Origin: Paraphoma chrysanthemicola
Taxonomy: Eukaryota > Ascomycota > Dothideomycetes > Pleosporales > Phaeosphaeriaceae
Length of the DNA stretch: 64,000 nt
Reading direction: 5' to 3'
Assembly (NCBI GenBank): GCA_020744225.1
Contig: JAGMWG010000015.1
Location: 992,001-1,056,000, forward strand
Part shown: positions 55,040-64,000 of the stretch, piece by piece
How positions within the stretch are numbered: position 1 is the stretch's first letter
Layout of the letters: every line of letters begins with the position of its first letter
Position numbers and translations under genes: made by a program
The notes under the pieces: model-generated
Database searches by the model: none
The model's input: the letters and a program-made list of their open reading frames with translations, nothing else
Told to the model about the DNA's origin: nothing

Positions 55040-56385
55040 CTATCTTTCGGATTAGCATTTCCTTTCCTCGTCACGGGTATGAAGCTGGGTTGGGTGTTTC
55101 GCCCGTTTAGGTGGATGCGGCGCAAGGCTGGTTGGTAATGCACATGTACATAGCGCGTGCGATAGGTCGAATACAGTCTTTCCTACACAATTCCGATTGG
55201 CCGTGATGATGCATGCATGGAAGGTTCGCCAGCGTATGGAAGGGCGCCGCGACGCACGCGTGAGATCCTCGGGGCAGTGATCGGCATGGGTCGTCCCGAA
55301 TGGCTTCCGACTGGTTTCCTAAGGGAGAACGCGTATTATCGTGAGGTGTGGGAGCGCTCAACGATGGCGATCGCGGAAGGTTTCGGTCGTGAGCAGATTG
55401 TTGTTTGCCGCGGGTATCGAAAATCACTCAGGAAGGTGGGATGGCTTGGCGGGAAGGAAGCCCTTGCGTGAAGGCAGGTGCAACCCACGCGCTGCGCAAG
55501 CGTACGTGCGTTGCTTTTGAAATCATCACATCGCCTCCAAGCATAATTCACCCGCGGATGAAGTCACAGACGGTCGCTGTGAATCCAGGCCCTCTTCCGT
55601 GACGACGCGCGCCACAGCCTGCACCGCCACAGCGCATGCCAGCTGAATCGCAACGCTAGGGATGCCATGCCAGCTGTCCGATGTCACTTTAAACTTCTCG
55701 GAACTTTGGGCATCAGCGACAGAATTTTCGCAGTTTCGCAGGGAGATTGATGCACACCTGCGTCAGCATGCGCAATTATCGAGGCTGCTTTGGACGGTCA
55801 ACCAGTCTCAGCAGCGACACGTTCGCGCTGTCTGCAGGTGCAATAAGGAGCTGCAGGCGATTCGCTTGCCCGCATAGACGGCCGCCTGTTTCTGGTAGCG
55901 CTTGGATGTGCCTGTGAGTTGGCAGAGGCGCCCGCCAGCAAGGCCGGGTTTGCCGCCTTCCCCGACACGGAGCGAATGCCAGCGCGAAGCGTCGCAGTTC
56001 ACGATGTGGGCTCTGCGGGCAGCCTATTGACTGGTAAAGACCGCGAATAGGCCGGCCACTCGCAAGACACCCCGCGCGCCCATTCATCATGGCCGGGACC
56101 TGCTCGTCCATGTAACTCGCCTCACTCAGCGTGCGCCTCCGAGCGTTCTACCGCCTGTGCACTTTCCCCAAACCTTTAAAGACCCTGTCTGACCGCTGCC
56201 GCAAGCCGTTGATCAAGTGGGTAACTGTGGATTTCAGGGCTGGCTGTCTGTCGTAGCCGCGCATCGACCATTCCTGACCGCCTCGTGCTGCCGTACCTCA
56301 AGTACCACACCGCACCCAGCACGCCGGTCGCACGACACCACTCCCACGCGCACTGCAGCTGCAGGACCGGCATCCGACCGCTGCA
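55040..56385. other. intergenic, nothing recognised
   Basis: 1.35 kb holding the 3' end of one gene and the promoter and leader of the next. Short antiparallel frames only. No TATA-like element, repeat or RNA gene that I can support. Confidence 0.4.
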
Positions 56386-57731
56386 ATGGGGGTCGGCGAG
56401 ACTATCACCGTCATCAACAAGTCGGGGAAGGTAGTGAGCAGCGTGAGTGCCGATAAGAGCGTCCCCCGATAAGCCACCCAGTACTCACTGTCCCGCAGAG
56501 CAAGCACATAGTCAGCGTCTTCAAGGAGGCCAAGGCCGCCTACCGCGAGCGCAAGGCTGAGATCAAGGCTGAGAAGGAGGCTGCATACCAGGCCAAGCAG
56601 CTCAATGAGGGCGTCCGCGCCCTGCGCATCGACGACGATGTCCAGTCGCGCGCATCGTCGCGCCATTCCAAGCACTCCAAGGCACCGCACCGGGCAAAGA
56701 CACACAAGCCCCGCGAGCGCCCGGCCATGGAGCGCGGCTACACCGACAGCTTCTACGCCAACGACCCGCGGAGCAGCAAGCACCGCTTCGAGCAGGACCT
56801 AGCAGGCGACGGGCGCGATGCACACAGGATGGAGATTGCGCGGCGCAACTCAGACAACACCGTCCAGCGCTCACCCAAGACCGAGGGCCGGCGCAGGTCG
56901 GAGCCATACATCGACATGGACCTGGCATACGGCGACATCCCTCCACCGCTACCGGACAAGAGGTACGAGGATATCGAGCTGAAGGAGAAGGCGTCCAAGA
57001 TCACCATACTACTCGAGGAGGCCAATTGCTTGCAGTACTCTGTCACACAGACCATTGAGAACCTACAAAAGAACCCCGAGGCCCTGGCTGCCGTATCCCT
57101 CACACTCGCTGAAATCAGTAGCATTGTCGGCAAGATGGGCCCTGGCGTGCTGCTGACGCTGAAGGGCAGCTTCCCCGCCGTTGCTGCCCTCCTACTCAGC
57201 CCGCAGTTCATGATTGCGGGAGGCGTCGCTGTCGGTGTCACCATTGTCGCCCTCGGCGGCTACAAGATCATCAAGAAAATCCAGGCCGACAAGGAGGAGA
57301 AGGCAACTCCGATACCCATGGCTGGGCGAGGCCGCGTCGACTCGGCAGCCGACCTCCACCAGCTCGACGAGCTCGAACCCGAGGAACTCAGCCGCGTTGA
57401 GATGTGGCGTCGTGGCATCGCCGATGTGCAGGCCGAAAGTGCAGGCACCAGCGTCGACGGCGAGTTCGTCACACCTGGTGCGTCGAGGCAGCTTATCGCC
57501 GCTGGCGTCCTCGATGAGGACGACATGAAGTCTCGTCGCAGTGTACGTACACGGGACGACGGCGAGCGGCGACCAAAGTCCCACCGCGCACGGTCTGAGC
57601 GCAGCGTCAAGACCAGCAAGACATCGGAGACTCGGCGCAGCAAGACCGTCAAGGAGTCTAGCAGTAAGAAGAAGGAGAAGGAGCCATCCGGCCTCAAGAT
57701 GCTCTTCCGCAGCCACACATCGCACTACTAA
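56386..57731 (+). CDS. hypothetical protein with a hydrophobic, possibly membrane, segment
   Basis: Two exons, 56386-56442 and 56499-57731, with a 56-bp intron (donor GTGAGT, acceptor CGCAG) give 429 residues. It starts MGVGETITVINKSGKVVSS, and the Gly at position 2 could allow N-myristoylation. A Lys/Glu/Ala-rich helix follows (RERKAEIKAEKEAAYQAK), then a disordered Arg/Ser/His-rich part. Residues about 175-230 are helical, and 232-275 contain a long hydrophobic stretch (SFPAVAALLLSP, then IAGGVAVGVTIVALGG) ending in KIIKKI, which looks like one or two membrane-associated helices. The tail is rich in Ser, Lys and Arg. I believe this is a conserved fungal type but cannot name it. Confidence 0.82.
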
Positions 57732-58232
57732 TACGGGACATCATCTGTGGGTTCAAGGGTCGTCATAGCGTTTGGCGTTTCGCATACATGTTGCAGCATT
57801 TAGCGTTGCTTTCACTATACCACGTAGACAACGCCGCTCGGGCTTCACGCCGCCGTTGTACTGTTGCTCTTGGCGTTTTGGGTAGGGTCCGGATAGACCC
57901 TGTATATCTTCTCTTGTTAACACGACTTTAATGCCATCGCATCTTACGCAATTACACTCGACCCAATCATTCACAGTGATAATGAGTACGACGCATTGAA
58001 TTTCTTGATAGTAGGGGTACGATCGTGCCAACACTAGTCACTAGTAGGCGTTATATGACGTTCGTGTTCGACAAAGTACTTCGAAGGTCGAAGTGGACCC
58101 TGCAACGAATACCAGGCATCCATCTTACATCCGCGCTAACCGCTTTCTGGAGTTAGCCTACCTCTCCTCCCCATCACATAAAACAACGACAGCAAGGTCA
58201 CAACGTTCGTCTTTCGTACAACACTCTTCACC
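57732..58232. other. intergenic, nothing recognised
   Basis: 500 bp with no supported feature. It should hold the 3' end of the preceding gene and the promoter of the E2-like gene. Confidence 0.4.
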
Positions 58233-59106
58233 ATGGCCGGGACATCAAATTTGACACAGCAGCTCTCGGAAGCACAGCTTGACGACGAACGGAATGACGA
58301 AGCTGCGGTATCGCCACCAGCACACGAACAACGTGGAGGACTTGATCCTGCGGCAAGGAGCACTGCCTTGGACAATTCTGTTCGCGAAAGAAGTTTGAAC
58401 GAGTCGAGACAAGCGAAGAAGCGGATCCGCAAGGAACTTGTGGCCATTGAGCGTGAGCCCGTGGATGGGATCACGCTTGGATTAGTCGGCGATGATCTGG
58501 TTAGCACCGCCCAGCATGTCCGCTGTCCGGACCAATTGCGAGGTTCTCTCCGGAAGCATATGCTGATGAAATGGTAGCTCGAGATGCAAGCGACGATCAC
58601 CGGTCCTGTAAGGTCCCATTTCAGTCTTTCCGTACAGTCGCAGTCGAGTTCGACGCAAGATGCTTACACTGATGCACTAAACAGGCAGACTCACCCTATG
58701 AAGGCGGCATTTTCAACATCCACATCTACATTCCCGACACATATCCTCTCAACCCGCCGAAGTTTACTTTCGTTACTAGGATATTCCATCCAAACATCGA
58801 TGCAAGCGGCAACATATCATGCAACTTGCTAGGCTCGCACTGGTGTCCCGCGCTGACTATTGAGAAGCGTAAGTCAATTATGTACTGCGCTTCGTGATCT
58901 GGGATTGGTTGCGCTAATGCATTGGATTAATGTCGACAGTGCTGTTGTGTATTCAATCACAGTTGGACGATCCGTTTGGTGATGACAGGAATAATCCGGA
59001 TGTGGAGTGCTTAGTTCCGCAAGTCGCGGAGGTTTTCTGGGAAAGTAGGGAAGTATATGAGCAGTGTGTGAGGAGGTGGGTGGAGAAGTATGCTATGGCC
59101 TCTTGA
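58233..59106 (+). CDS. E2 ubiquitin-conjugating-type protein with altered active site
   Basis: Four exons, 58233-58499, 58578-58607, 58685-58868 and 58940-59106, with introns of 78, 77 and 71 bp, give 215 residues. Exon 2 encodes only 10 residues (LEMQATITGP) but fits the E2 fold exactly. After an 80-residue disordered lead, the UBC domain has SRQAKKRIRKELVAIEREP, then SPYEGGIFNIHIYIPDTYP, then PPKFTFVTRIFHPNI, then DASGNISCNLLGSHWCPALT, and ends VRRWVEKYAM. The HPN motif is at 134-136 and Trp152 is kept. Aligned without gaps to standard E2s (HPNxxxxGxICLDIL), the catalytic Cys position is Ser144, with a Cys at 145 instead. It may be an E2 whose thiol moved by one position, an E2-like regulatory (UEV-type) protein, or a specialised conjugating enzyme. 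Standard E2s transfer ubiquitin or a relative to substrates with an E3. Confidence 0.88.
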
Positions 59107-59508
59107 GTTGGATGCGCCGCTCGCATCAGATCATGGTCGAGTAAGAACCAACTTCCTCGAGTCGCGTCTTCACAATGTCAAAATTATCAGCAACATGCTC
59201 CAAACGTGTTTTGTACTTTAGCGCATAACTTGACGCAACTGCAACAAAGGCACCATTTACCAACGACACTTCCACACAATGTCTTTGATACAAGCGTATG
59301 TTCGAGACAGCTCATTATCCGATCGCAAAGCCTCAGTCATCGCTAAATGCAGTACAAAGACACTTGAGTTCGGTCGTCCAACACTGCGCCACGGCTTTGT
59401 CGAAACATCCCAACCATCCATAGCACTCACCACCAGAACTCACACCACGAACCAGCAATCGGGCTACGGTCCGGTTCGCACGTGCCATCAACCTTCAACA
59501 CAACAAGC
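59107..59508. other. intergenic, nothing recognised
   Basis: 400 bp between same-strand genes. A 95-codon frame from 59279 overlaps the leader of the next gene and has no domain. Expected to be 3' UTR and promoter. Confidence 0.4.
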
Positions 59509-60666
59509 ATGGCTACTATCAAAACACAGACAGCGCCGGCCAACGACGCGAATGGAGCATCATTGACGCCGCCGCAACAACTCCGGGCGAACTGGTCACT
59601 CAAGCCCGATGCTCCAATACTCCCTGAGTATTTCCACATCAATGAATTTCCACCAGACCTCTTCGCCGCTGTGCTTGAGTTGTCCTATCTTACAATAAAC
59701 CAATCTGATCGGGCGTGGAACCTGCTGAATACATACTTCAGCGCACGCATTCGTGAGGCGAGTTACACCGGTCGCCAGCAAAGTATATACGCCATGCTTC
59801 AAGTCGAGGACGTGGAAAAGGCTATCGAAAGCACCAAGAGAATGCGCAGAGGTCAAGAGCTGCAAGCCAAAGCCCTTGAGGTAACAGCTGAGACAAATCC
59901 ATACGGTCACTGGCAGAGCCGAACATCCATGAATAGGAGAGAGGCGATGGAGCGGGAAGTGCAGGAAGCGGCTGCCGAAGCCGGGAAACGCAAGTACTCC
60001 ATCAGACACGAAATATCGAGTGAAGGAGATGAGAAGAACGAGCGCGAGGCAAAGAAACCCAAACTCGAAATCAAAATCATCCCTGTGTCGAAAGAGAAAG
60101 AAGACGATGGATTTCCCAGCCCACCACTCGAAACACGTCTTCTCACACCAACACCTACACGTCCATCACACAACCTTTCTCCTCTGACTCCACTCCTGCA
60201 ACCGTCAGTTTCACCTATCCAACGACCACAATCCTCGTCCTCAACAGCAAATCGCTCACACTCAACAACACCAAGCCCACCCTCCCACACATCACCACCA
60301 ACACCCACATCCAACAAAACACCCGCCCCTCGCCCCAAACCCCTCCGCCTCCAAGCCCGTCCACCCCCCCTCTCCCTCACCCTCCAAATCCCACCAACAC
60401 CACTCCCAGCACATTTCTCCGCATACCGCCAATCATACAACAACTTCATCGACGCCGCGCGCCAGGCAACGCATCAGGCGAACTTATTGCGCCGGGAAGC
60501 AGAGATGTTGGAGGAGCGGGCTAGGGCTGTACGAGAGATGGGGAGAGGGGAGGAGCGGAAGGCGAGGGGGTTGAGGGAGAGGGCGGGCGAGGTGGGGGGA
60601 TTTGAGAGTTATGGCGAGGGGGAAGGGTGGGGATGGGGAGAGCAGATGAATCTGGGGTGGGGGTGA
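59509..60666 (+). CDS. hypothetical protein, proline-rich
   Basis: A single frame of 385 residues from the ATG at 59509. Residues 40-125 look folded and helical (FPPDLFAAVLELSYLTINQ; RAWNLLNTYFSARIREASY). Residues 165-195 are basic and contain KKPKLEIK, a possible nuclear localisation signal. From 200 to 310 the sequence is rich in Pro, Ser and Thr, and residues 315-365 form a helix with RQATHQANLLRREAEMLEE. The end is Gly/Trp-rich. The helix at the start and the coiled helix near the end are the parts likely to be conserved. I do not recognise the family. Long antiparallel frames across it come from the biased composition. Confidence 0.72.
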   Translation: MATIKTQTAPANDANGASLTPPQQLRANWSLKPDAPILPEYFHINEFPPDLFAAVLELSYLTINQSDRAWNLLNTYFSARIREASYTGRQQSIYAMLQVEDVEKAIESTKRMRRGQELQAKALEVTAETNPYGHWQSRTSMNRREAMEREVQEAAAEAGKRKYSIRHEISSEGDEKNEREAKKPKLEIKIIPVSKEKEDDGFPSPPLETRLLTPTPTRPSHNLSPLTPLLQPSVSPIQRPQSSSSTANRSHSTTPSPPSHTSPPTPTSNKTPAPRPKPLRLQARPPPLSLTLQIPPTPLPAHFSAYRQSYNNFIDAARQATHQANLLRREAEMLEERARAVREMGRGEERKARGLRERAGEVGGFESYGEGEGWGWGEQMNLGWG

Positions 60667-61352
60667 GTGAATGAGGGTTAAGGATGAAGGATGGGTGGTT
60701 GGTTGGGCGTGGGCAGATGTAGGATTCTAGTGGGAGTTTTAAAGGAGGTTCTTGGTGGTGTGGGATTTCAAGGTACGAGATGTACGAAAAATACATACAA
60801 TCTTGATGTTAGAGCCTTCAAAATCACAGTCCTACCATGTTCAAGTACAGCGCGAATTAGCAGCGCCATGATCGACTCGCATGCAACTTCGCCGAGACGT
60901 ATAAAATAATATCTTCTGTTAGTGTCATATTCCAAAGAAGTCTACATTCCATACCAAAAATTATTAACGTCCGTCCCTGCTTAACGGGATATCCTGTGTC
61001 ACAGGACGCTACAGGCACTCTCTAATACAATAAACTTAATACTAGGATATAATCATAGATATTCTTAGAGTAGTAGCCGTACGCTATAAAGTCTATTCTC
61101 TTTTAATGTCCTAACTACCTACATATTGCCCGTTCTCTTGATTCTTTTGCCTACCTCAGTTCTTGCGTCTTAAAGAGGTTGATGTTGTTGCTATGCATGC
61201 TAGGTACCTCGGCACATTGAGGGCAATTGATCCGGCCTGTCTTCCGGCATATCTTCCACGCCGCGACCATAGATCCTGTATGTAAATAGCAAGATGTGAC
61301 CTTACTGCTGCTAGAGGATCTCCAAGTAGCAGGGCTAATTCTTATAGAGATA
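60667..61352. other. AT-rich stretch, probably mutated repeat
   Basis: From about 60900 to 61200 the sequence is markedly AT-rich with many TA steps (for example aatacaataaacttaatactagg) and no frame. This contrasts with the GC-rich genes on both sides and is what repeat-induced point mutation leaves behind. No transposon ends are recognisable. Confidence 0.45.
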
Positions 61353-62492
61353 ATGGATGTTACTCAAAGCTTCACATACAGCGCTCAACCAAGCCGAGTC
61401 ATATTCGGCGCTGGCAAAATCAACACGCTACCCGCAGAATTGGCGCGTCGAAGCCTGAACACACCTTTGATTCTGACTAATCGAGGGTAAATCCATCAGG
61501 GCGAGCGTCTCGTGTCAATTCTCAACGGCAAAGTTGCTGGTCACTTCAGCAAGGCCACCAGGCACACTCCAACAAATATCACCAATGAGGCACTTGAGTA
61601 CACCAAAACTGTCTCCGCAGACGTGATCATCTCCATCGGAGGCGGCAGCACTATTGGATTAAGCAAAGCTATTGCAACTCGCACCGACCTGCCTCACCTA
61701 TGTATTTTCAACGACATATGCAAGCTCTGAGATGACCCAAATTCTGGGTGAGCTGGCAGACGGCGTGAAGACCACCAGGAAAGACCCTAAGATCCTTCCC
61801 GGCACTGTTATTTACGACGTGGATTTGACGATGAGCCTTTCAGTGGCCATTAGTACCACTAGCGGCTTTAATGCTATTCCTCATGCTGGTATATGCTTCC
61901 TCCACTCCTCTGCACCGCCTTTTTGCAGCCAACTGACACCTTTGAGTGGAAGCACTGTATGCAGATAATTCAAATCCTGTCATTTCCTTGCTCGCCATCG
62001 ACGGTATTGCTGCTCTCGCTAAATCTCTGCCCATCATCGTAGCTTCGCCCTCCTCTGTCGCGGCCCGTTCGTCTGCGCTATATGGCGCATGGCTATGTGG
62101 TTTGTCTTTAGGATCGGTTGACATGGCCCTCCATCACAAGCTTTGTCATGCTGTGGCAGGAAGCTTCGATATACCCCATGCCGAAACACATACCTGTGTG
62201 CTTCCACATGCCCTGGCATACAATGTACCAAGCATTCCGAAGGTCATGGAGCAACTGGCCAAAGTATTGCCAGATAGTAACGGGGACGCAATTCATGGTT
62301 TGAACGCCTTGTTGGAGGATCTTAAGGTGAAGAAGAGCTTAAAGGATCATGGATTTAGTGGAGAATGTTGGTCACGCGGCTGACATTGCCGTCAGCAATT
62401 CATACTACAAACCTCGAGAAATTGACAGGGATTTCATTAATGAGTTGATTAGGAGGGCATGCATGGGAGAGGATGCACACGCAGACATGTAA
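61353..62492 (+). pseudogene. broken maleylacetate reductase (iron-alcohol-dehydrogenase fold)
   Basis: Maleylacetate reductase turns maleylacetate into 3-oxoadipate. The start SFTYSAQPSRVIFGAGK, the SIGGGSTIGLSKAIATRTD block, then STTYASSEMTQILGELADG, then AIPHAVEALYADNSNPVI (across a 58-bp intron at 61889-61946), ALYGAWLCGLSLGSVDMALH, HAETHTCVLPHALAYN and the end RRACMGEDAHADM all fit this family in order. Three lesions break it: an in-frame TAA at 61488-61490 (C-to-T from CAA possible), a one-base gain in the T run at 61705-61708, and a one-base gain near 62360. The neighbouring gene encodes the enzyme that makes the substrate, which supports the call. Sequencing error is unlikely to explain all three. 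Confidence 0.85.
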
Positions 62493-63193
62493 AAGATCGC
62501 GCATGCTCTCTTCATGTTCCGACCATTATCCTAAGAATAAAGATCAAATGAATCGTTGTGCGTTTGTCTTACCCAGCAATGTCATATACTCAAAAGCAAT
62601 GAAGGATCAAGGTGTGCCCAGAAGCTGGACAGTATGATTTAACCTGGCATTGACATTCAGTAAAATAGTAATTGGGCCACTGATCGTCATCGTCCTTGCG
62701 ATTGCCACTGCTAGTTAGTAGTGATAGGTTCAAGATCTCGCATGTCCTCACGAAAGCAGGCAATATTGCATGTGGAAGGATGCCGAAGTGTACGTCGCTA
62801 TCAGTAAGAAGCGGGCCCGTGCGTGCGCTTCGCACCGGTGTAAGGCCGTAGCGCGGCCTCGAATGCTTGGCTCCGGCTGTCGATCCGGAAGACTAACACA
62901 ACTCTAAACTTCCGTCTTCCGGTCTTCCGCCGTCGACTACGCCGGCTGTAATTAGCCAATAGCCATGATCAAATTCACGGTTGGGATAAAATCCTGAAGT
63001 GGAGATACTACCTTTTCCCCATCCGGCAAGTGAGCTCTTTGAATGAAATGTGTATTAAACTGCTCGATCCGCGAACAATCGAGTCTTGTCAGGATGTCCC
63101 TAATACTCAAGTTGTAAAGATTTACCTGCCAATTCTTGTCGCATACCTACCATAGCTCCAAACATCGTGTGAAAGTTGTAAAGCGACACAGCC
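62493..63193. other. intergenic with a GC-rich palindromic block
   Basis: Between the reductase relic and the dioxygenase. Positions 62811-62935 are GC-rich and unlike their flanks, with hairpin-forming words: gtgcg-ctt-cgcac, and ccggaagac (62885-62893) inverted as gtcttccgg (62914-62922). This could be one end of a small mobile element. The right part is the leader of the dioxygenase gene. Confidence 0.4.
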
Positions 63194-63953
63194 ATGGCCG
63201 CATCCGTCAACTTAAAGGATCTAACCATCGACAACATCACCCCAAATGTTCATGCCATCAATTCGCAGTGTGAAAATCTGCGGCTAAAGTATATTTTGGA
63301 GCGAGTAGTCACACATTTGCACGAACTAGCAACAGAAACGAGGCTTAGTACAGACGAATGGCTAACCGCCCTCCACTTTCTAACGGAGGTTGGCCAGATC
63401 TCGTCAGATGTTAGACAGGTAAGTGTGTCCACAACTTCATATTGGGGATTATAACTCATGGTTGCACGCAGGAATTCATCCTACTGTCCGATGTTCTTGG
63501 GCTATCACTCCTAGTAGACTCGATTGACCATCCTAAACCAAAAGGCAGCACCGAAGGCACAGTTCTCGGTCCCTTTCACACACATGAAGCTGAAAGGACC
63601 GGCCATGGCGGCCTGATATCGAATGATATAGACGGGGAGCCTCTCCTCGTCTTTTGTACCTTGAAAGACACGGGTGGGAAACCCATTTCGGGTGCCGAGA
63701 TTGATGTCTGGGAGACCGACTCTAAGGGTTTCTACGACGTACAACATGCGGATAGGGACGGCCCCGATGGTAGAGCTGTATTGACAAGCGATGAAAGTGG
63801 GGAGTTTTGGTTCAAAGCCATTGTCCCTGTGCCGTATCCGATTCCGCACGATGGGCCTGTGGGAAAACTCCTCAAGGTACTAAATCGTCATCCGTACCGG
63901 CCAAGTCATATGCATTTCATGTTCAAGAAGGATGGTTATGATCCTTTAATCAC
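63194..63953 (+). CDS. hydroxyquinol 1,2-dioxygenase-like intradiol dioxygenase (partial, runs off window)
   Basis: Exon 1 (63194-63418) and exon 2 (63472-63953) are joined across a 53-bp intron (GTAAGT donor, GCAG acceptor); another GTAAGT donor at 63954 starts an intron that leaves the window, so the C-terminus is missing. 235 residues are visible. The N-terminal helical cap (about 20-100, LSTDEWLTALHFLTEVGQ) and the catalytic domain (SIDHPKPKGSTEGTVLGPF; GAEIDVWETDSKGFYDVQH) match intradiol ring-cleaving dioxygenases. All four Fe(III) ligands are present: Tyr163, Tyr197 (in VPYPIPHDGPVGKLL), His221 and His223 (RPSHMHFMF). The PxPxDGPVG block and the neighbouring reductase point to hydroxyquinol rather than catechol as substrate, giving maleylacetate. 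Catechol 1,2-dioxygenase is the main alternative. Confidence 0.92.
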
Positions 63954-64000
63954 GTAAGTCCAAGTCTGACCACCTCAATTGAGGAGGTTGCGCTGACTAG

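Noticed and set aside
1..64000. CRISPR arrays, rRNA, prokaryotic signals or viral genes
   Set aside because: No regularly spaced direct repeats, no rRNA words and no viral domain were seen; the gene structures are fungal.

Overview
The window looks like nuclear DNA of a filamentous ascomycete (Pezizomycotina), most plausibly a Dothideomycete of the Capnodiales/Mycosphaerellales type. The genes carry short introns (about 43-108 bp) with GTRNGN donors and CTAAC/CTGAC-like branch points. Several families are typical of Pezizomycotina: four HET-domain genes, a HeLo-like pseudokinase, a GMC oxidoreductase and a complete WD40-M20 DUG2. The genus is not determined. No rRNA, tRNA, CRISPR array or prokaryotic operon is visible.

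Layout. 1-5.4 kb is gene-poor and holds three decayed copies of one short repeat. 5.4-7.3 kb holds two tandem paralogues for small secreted proteins. 8.4-11.6 kb holds a divergent pair: a HeLo-like domain/pseudokinase protein (minus strand) and a kinase with intact catalytic motifs (plus strand), with a small mutated inverted repeat between them. 12.3-14.2 kb is a GMC oxidoreductase, followed by a 68-residue MYND-finger gene (14.9-15.3 kb, minus). 15.3-24.5 kb is mostly non-coding except for one conserved-looking hypothetical gene (19.0-19.7 kb). 24.6-28.8 kb has two tandem HET genes, each interrupted by one single-base frameshift at a homopolymer run. 29.6-31.8 kb has an RRM gene and a broken RRM-like gene. 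34.9-36.8 kb is a PiT-family phosphate permease. 40.5-49.1 kb has, on the minus strand, a long HET gene, DUG2 (WD40 plus M20 peptidase, seven exons) and a short HET gene. 49.6-57.7 kb has two coiled-coil genes and a gene with a hydrophobic segment. 58.2-60.7 kb has an E2-like gene with a shifted active-site cysteine and a proline-rich hypothetical. 61.4-64 kb holds a broken maleylacetate reductase next to a hydroxyquinol 1,2-dioxygenase that runs off the window.

How the genes may work together. The strongest biological theme is non-self recognition and regulated cell death: four HET genes and the HeLo-pseudokinase/kinase pair lie within 41 kb, and two of the HET genes are frameshifted. The second theme is a small hydroxyquinol ring-cleavage pair (dioxygenase makes maleylacetate, the reductase consumes it) in which the reductase has three apparent lesions while the dioxygenase is intact as far as seen. 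The rest are housekeeping or unknown genes: phosphate uptake, glutathione breakdown, RNA binding and ubiquitin-like conjugation. All splice models here come from reading frames and splice signals only.
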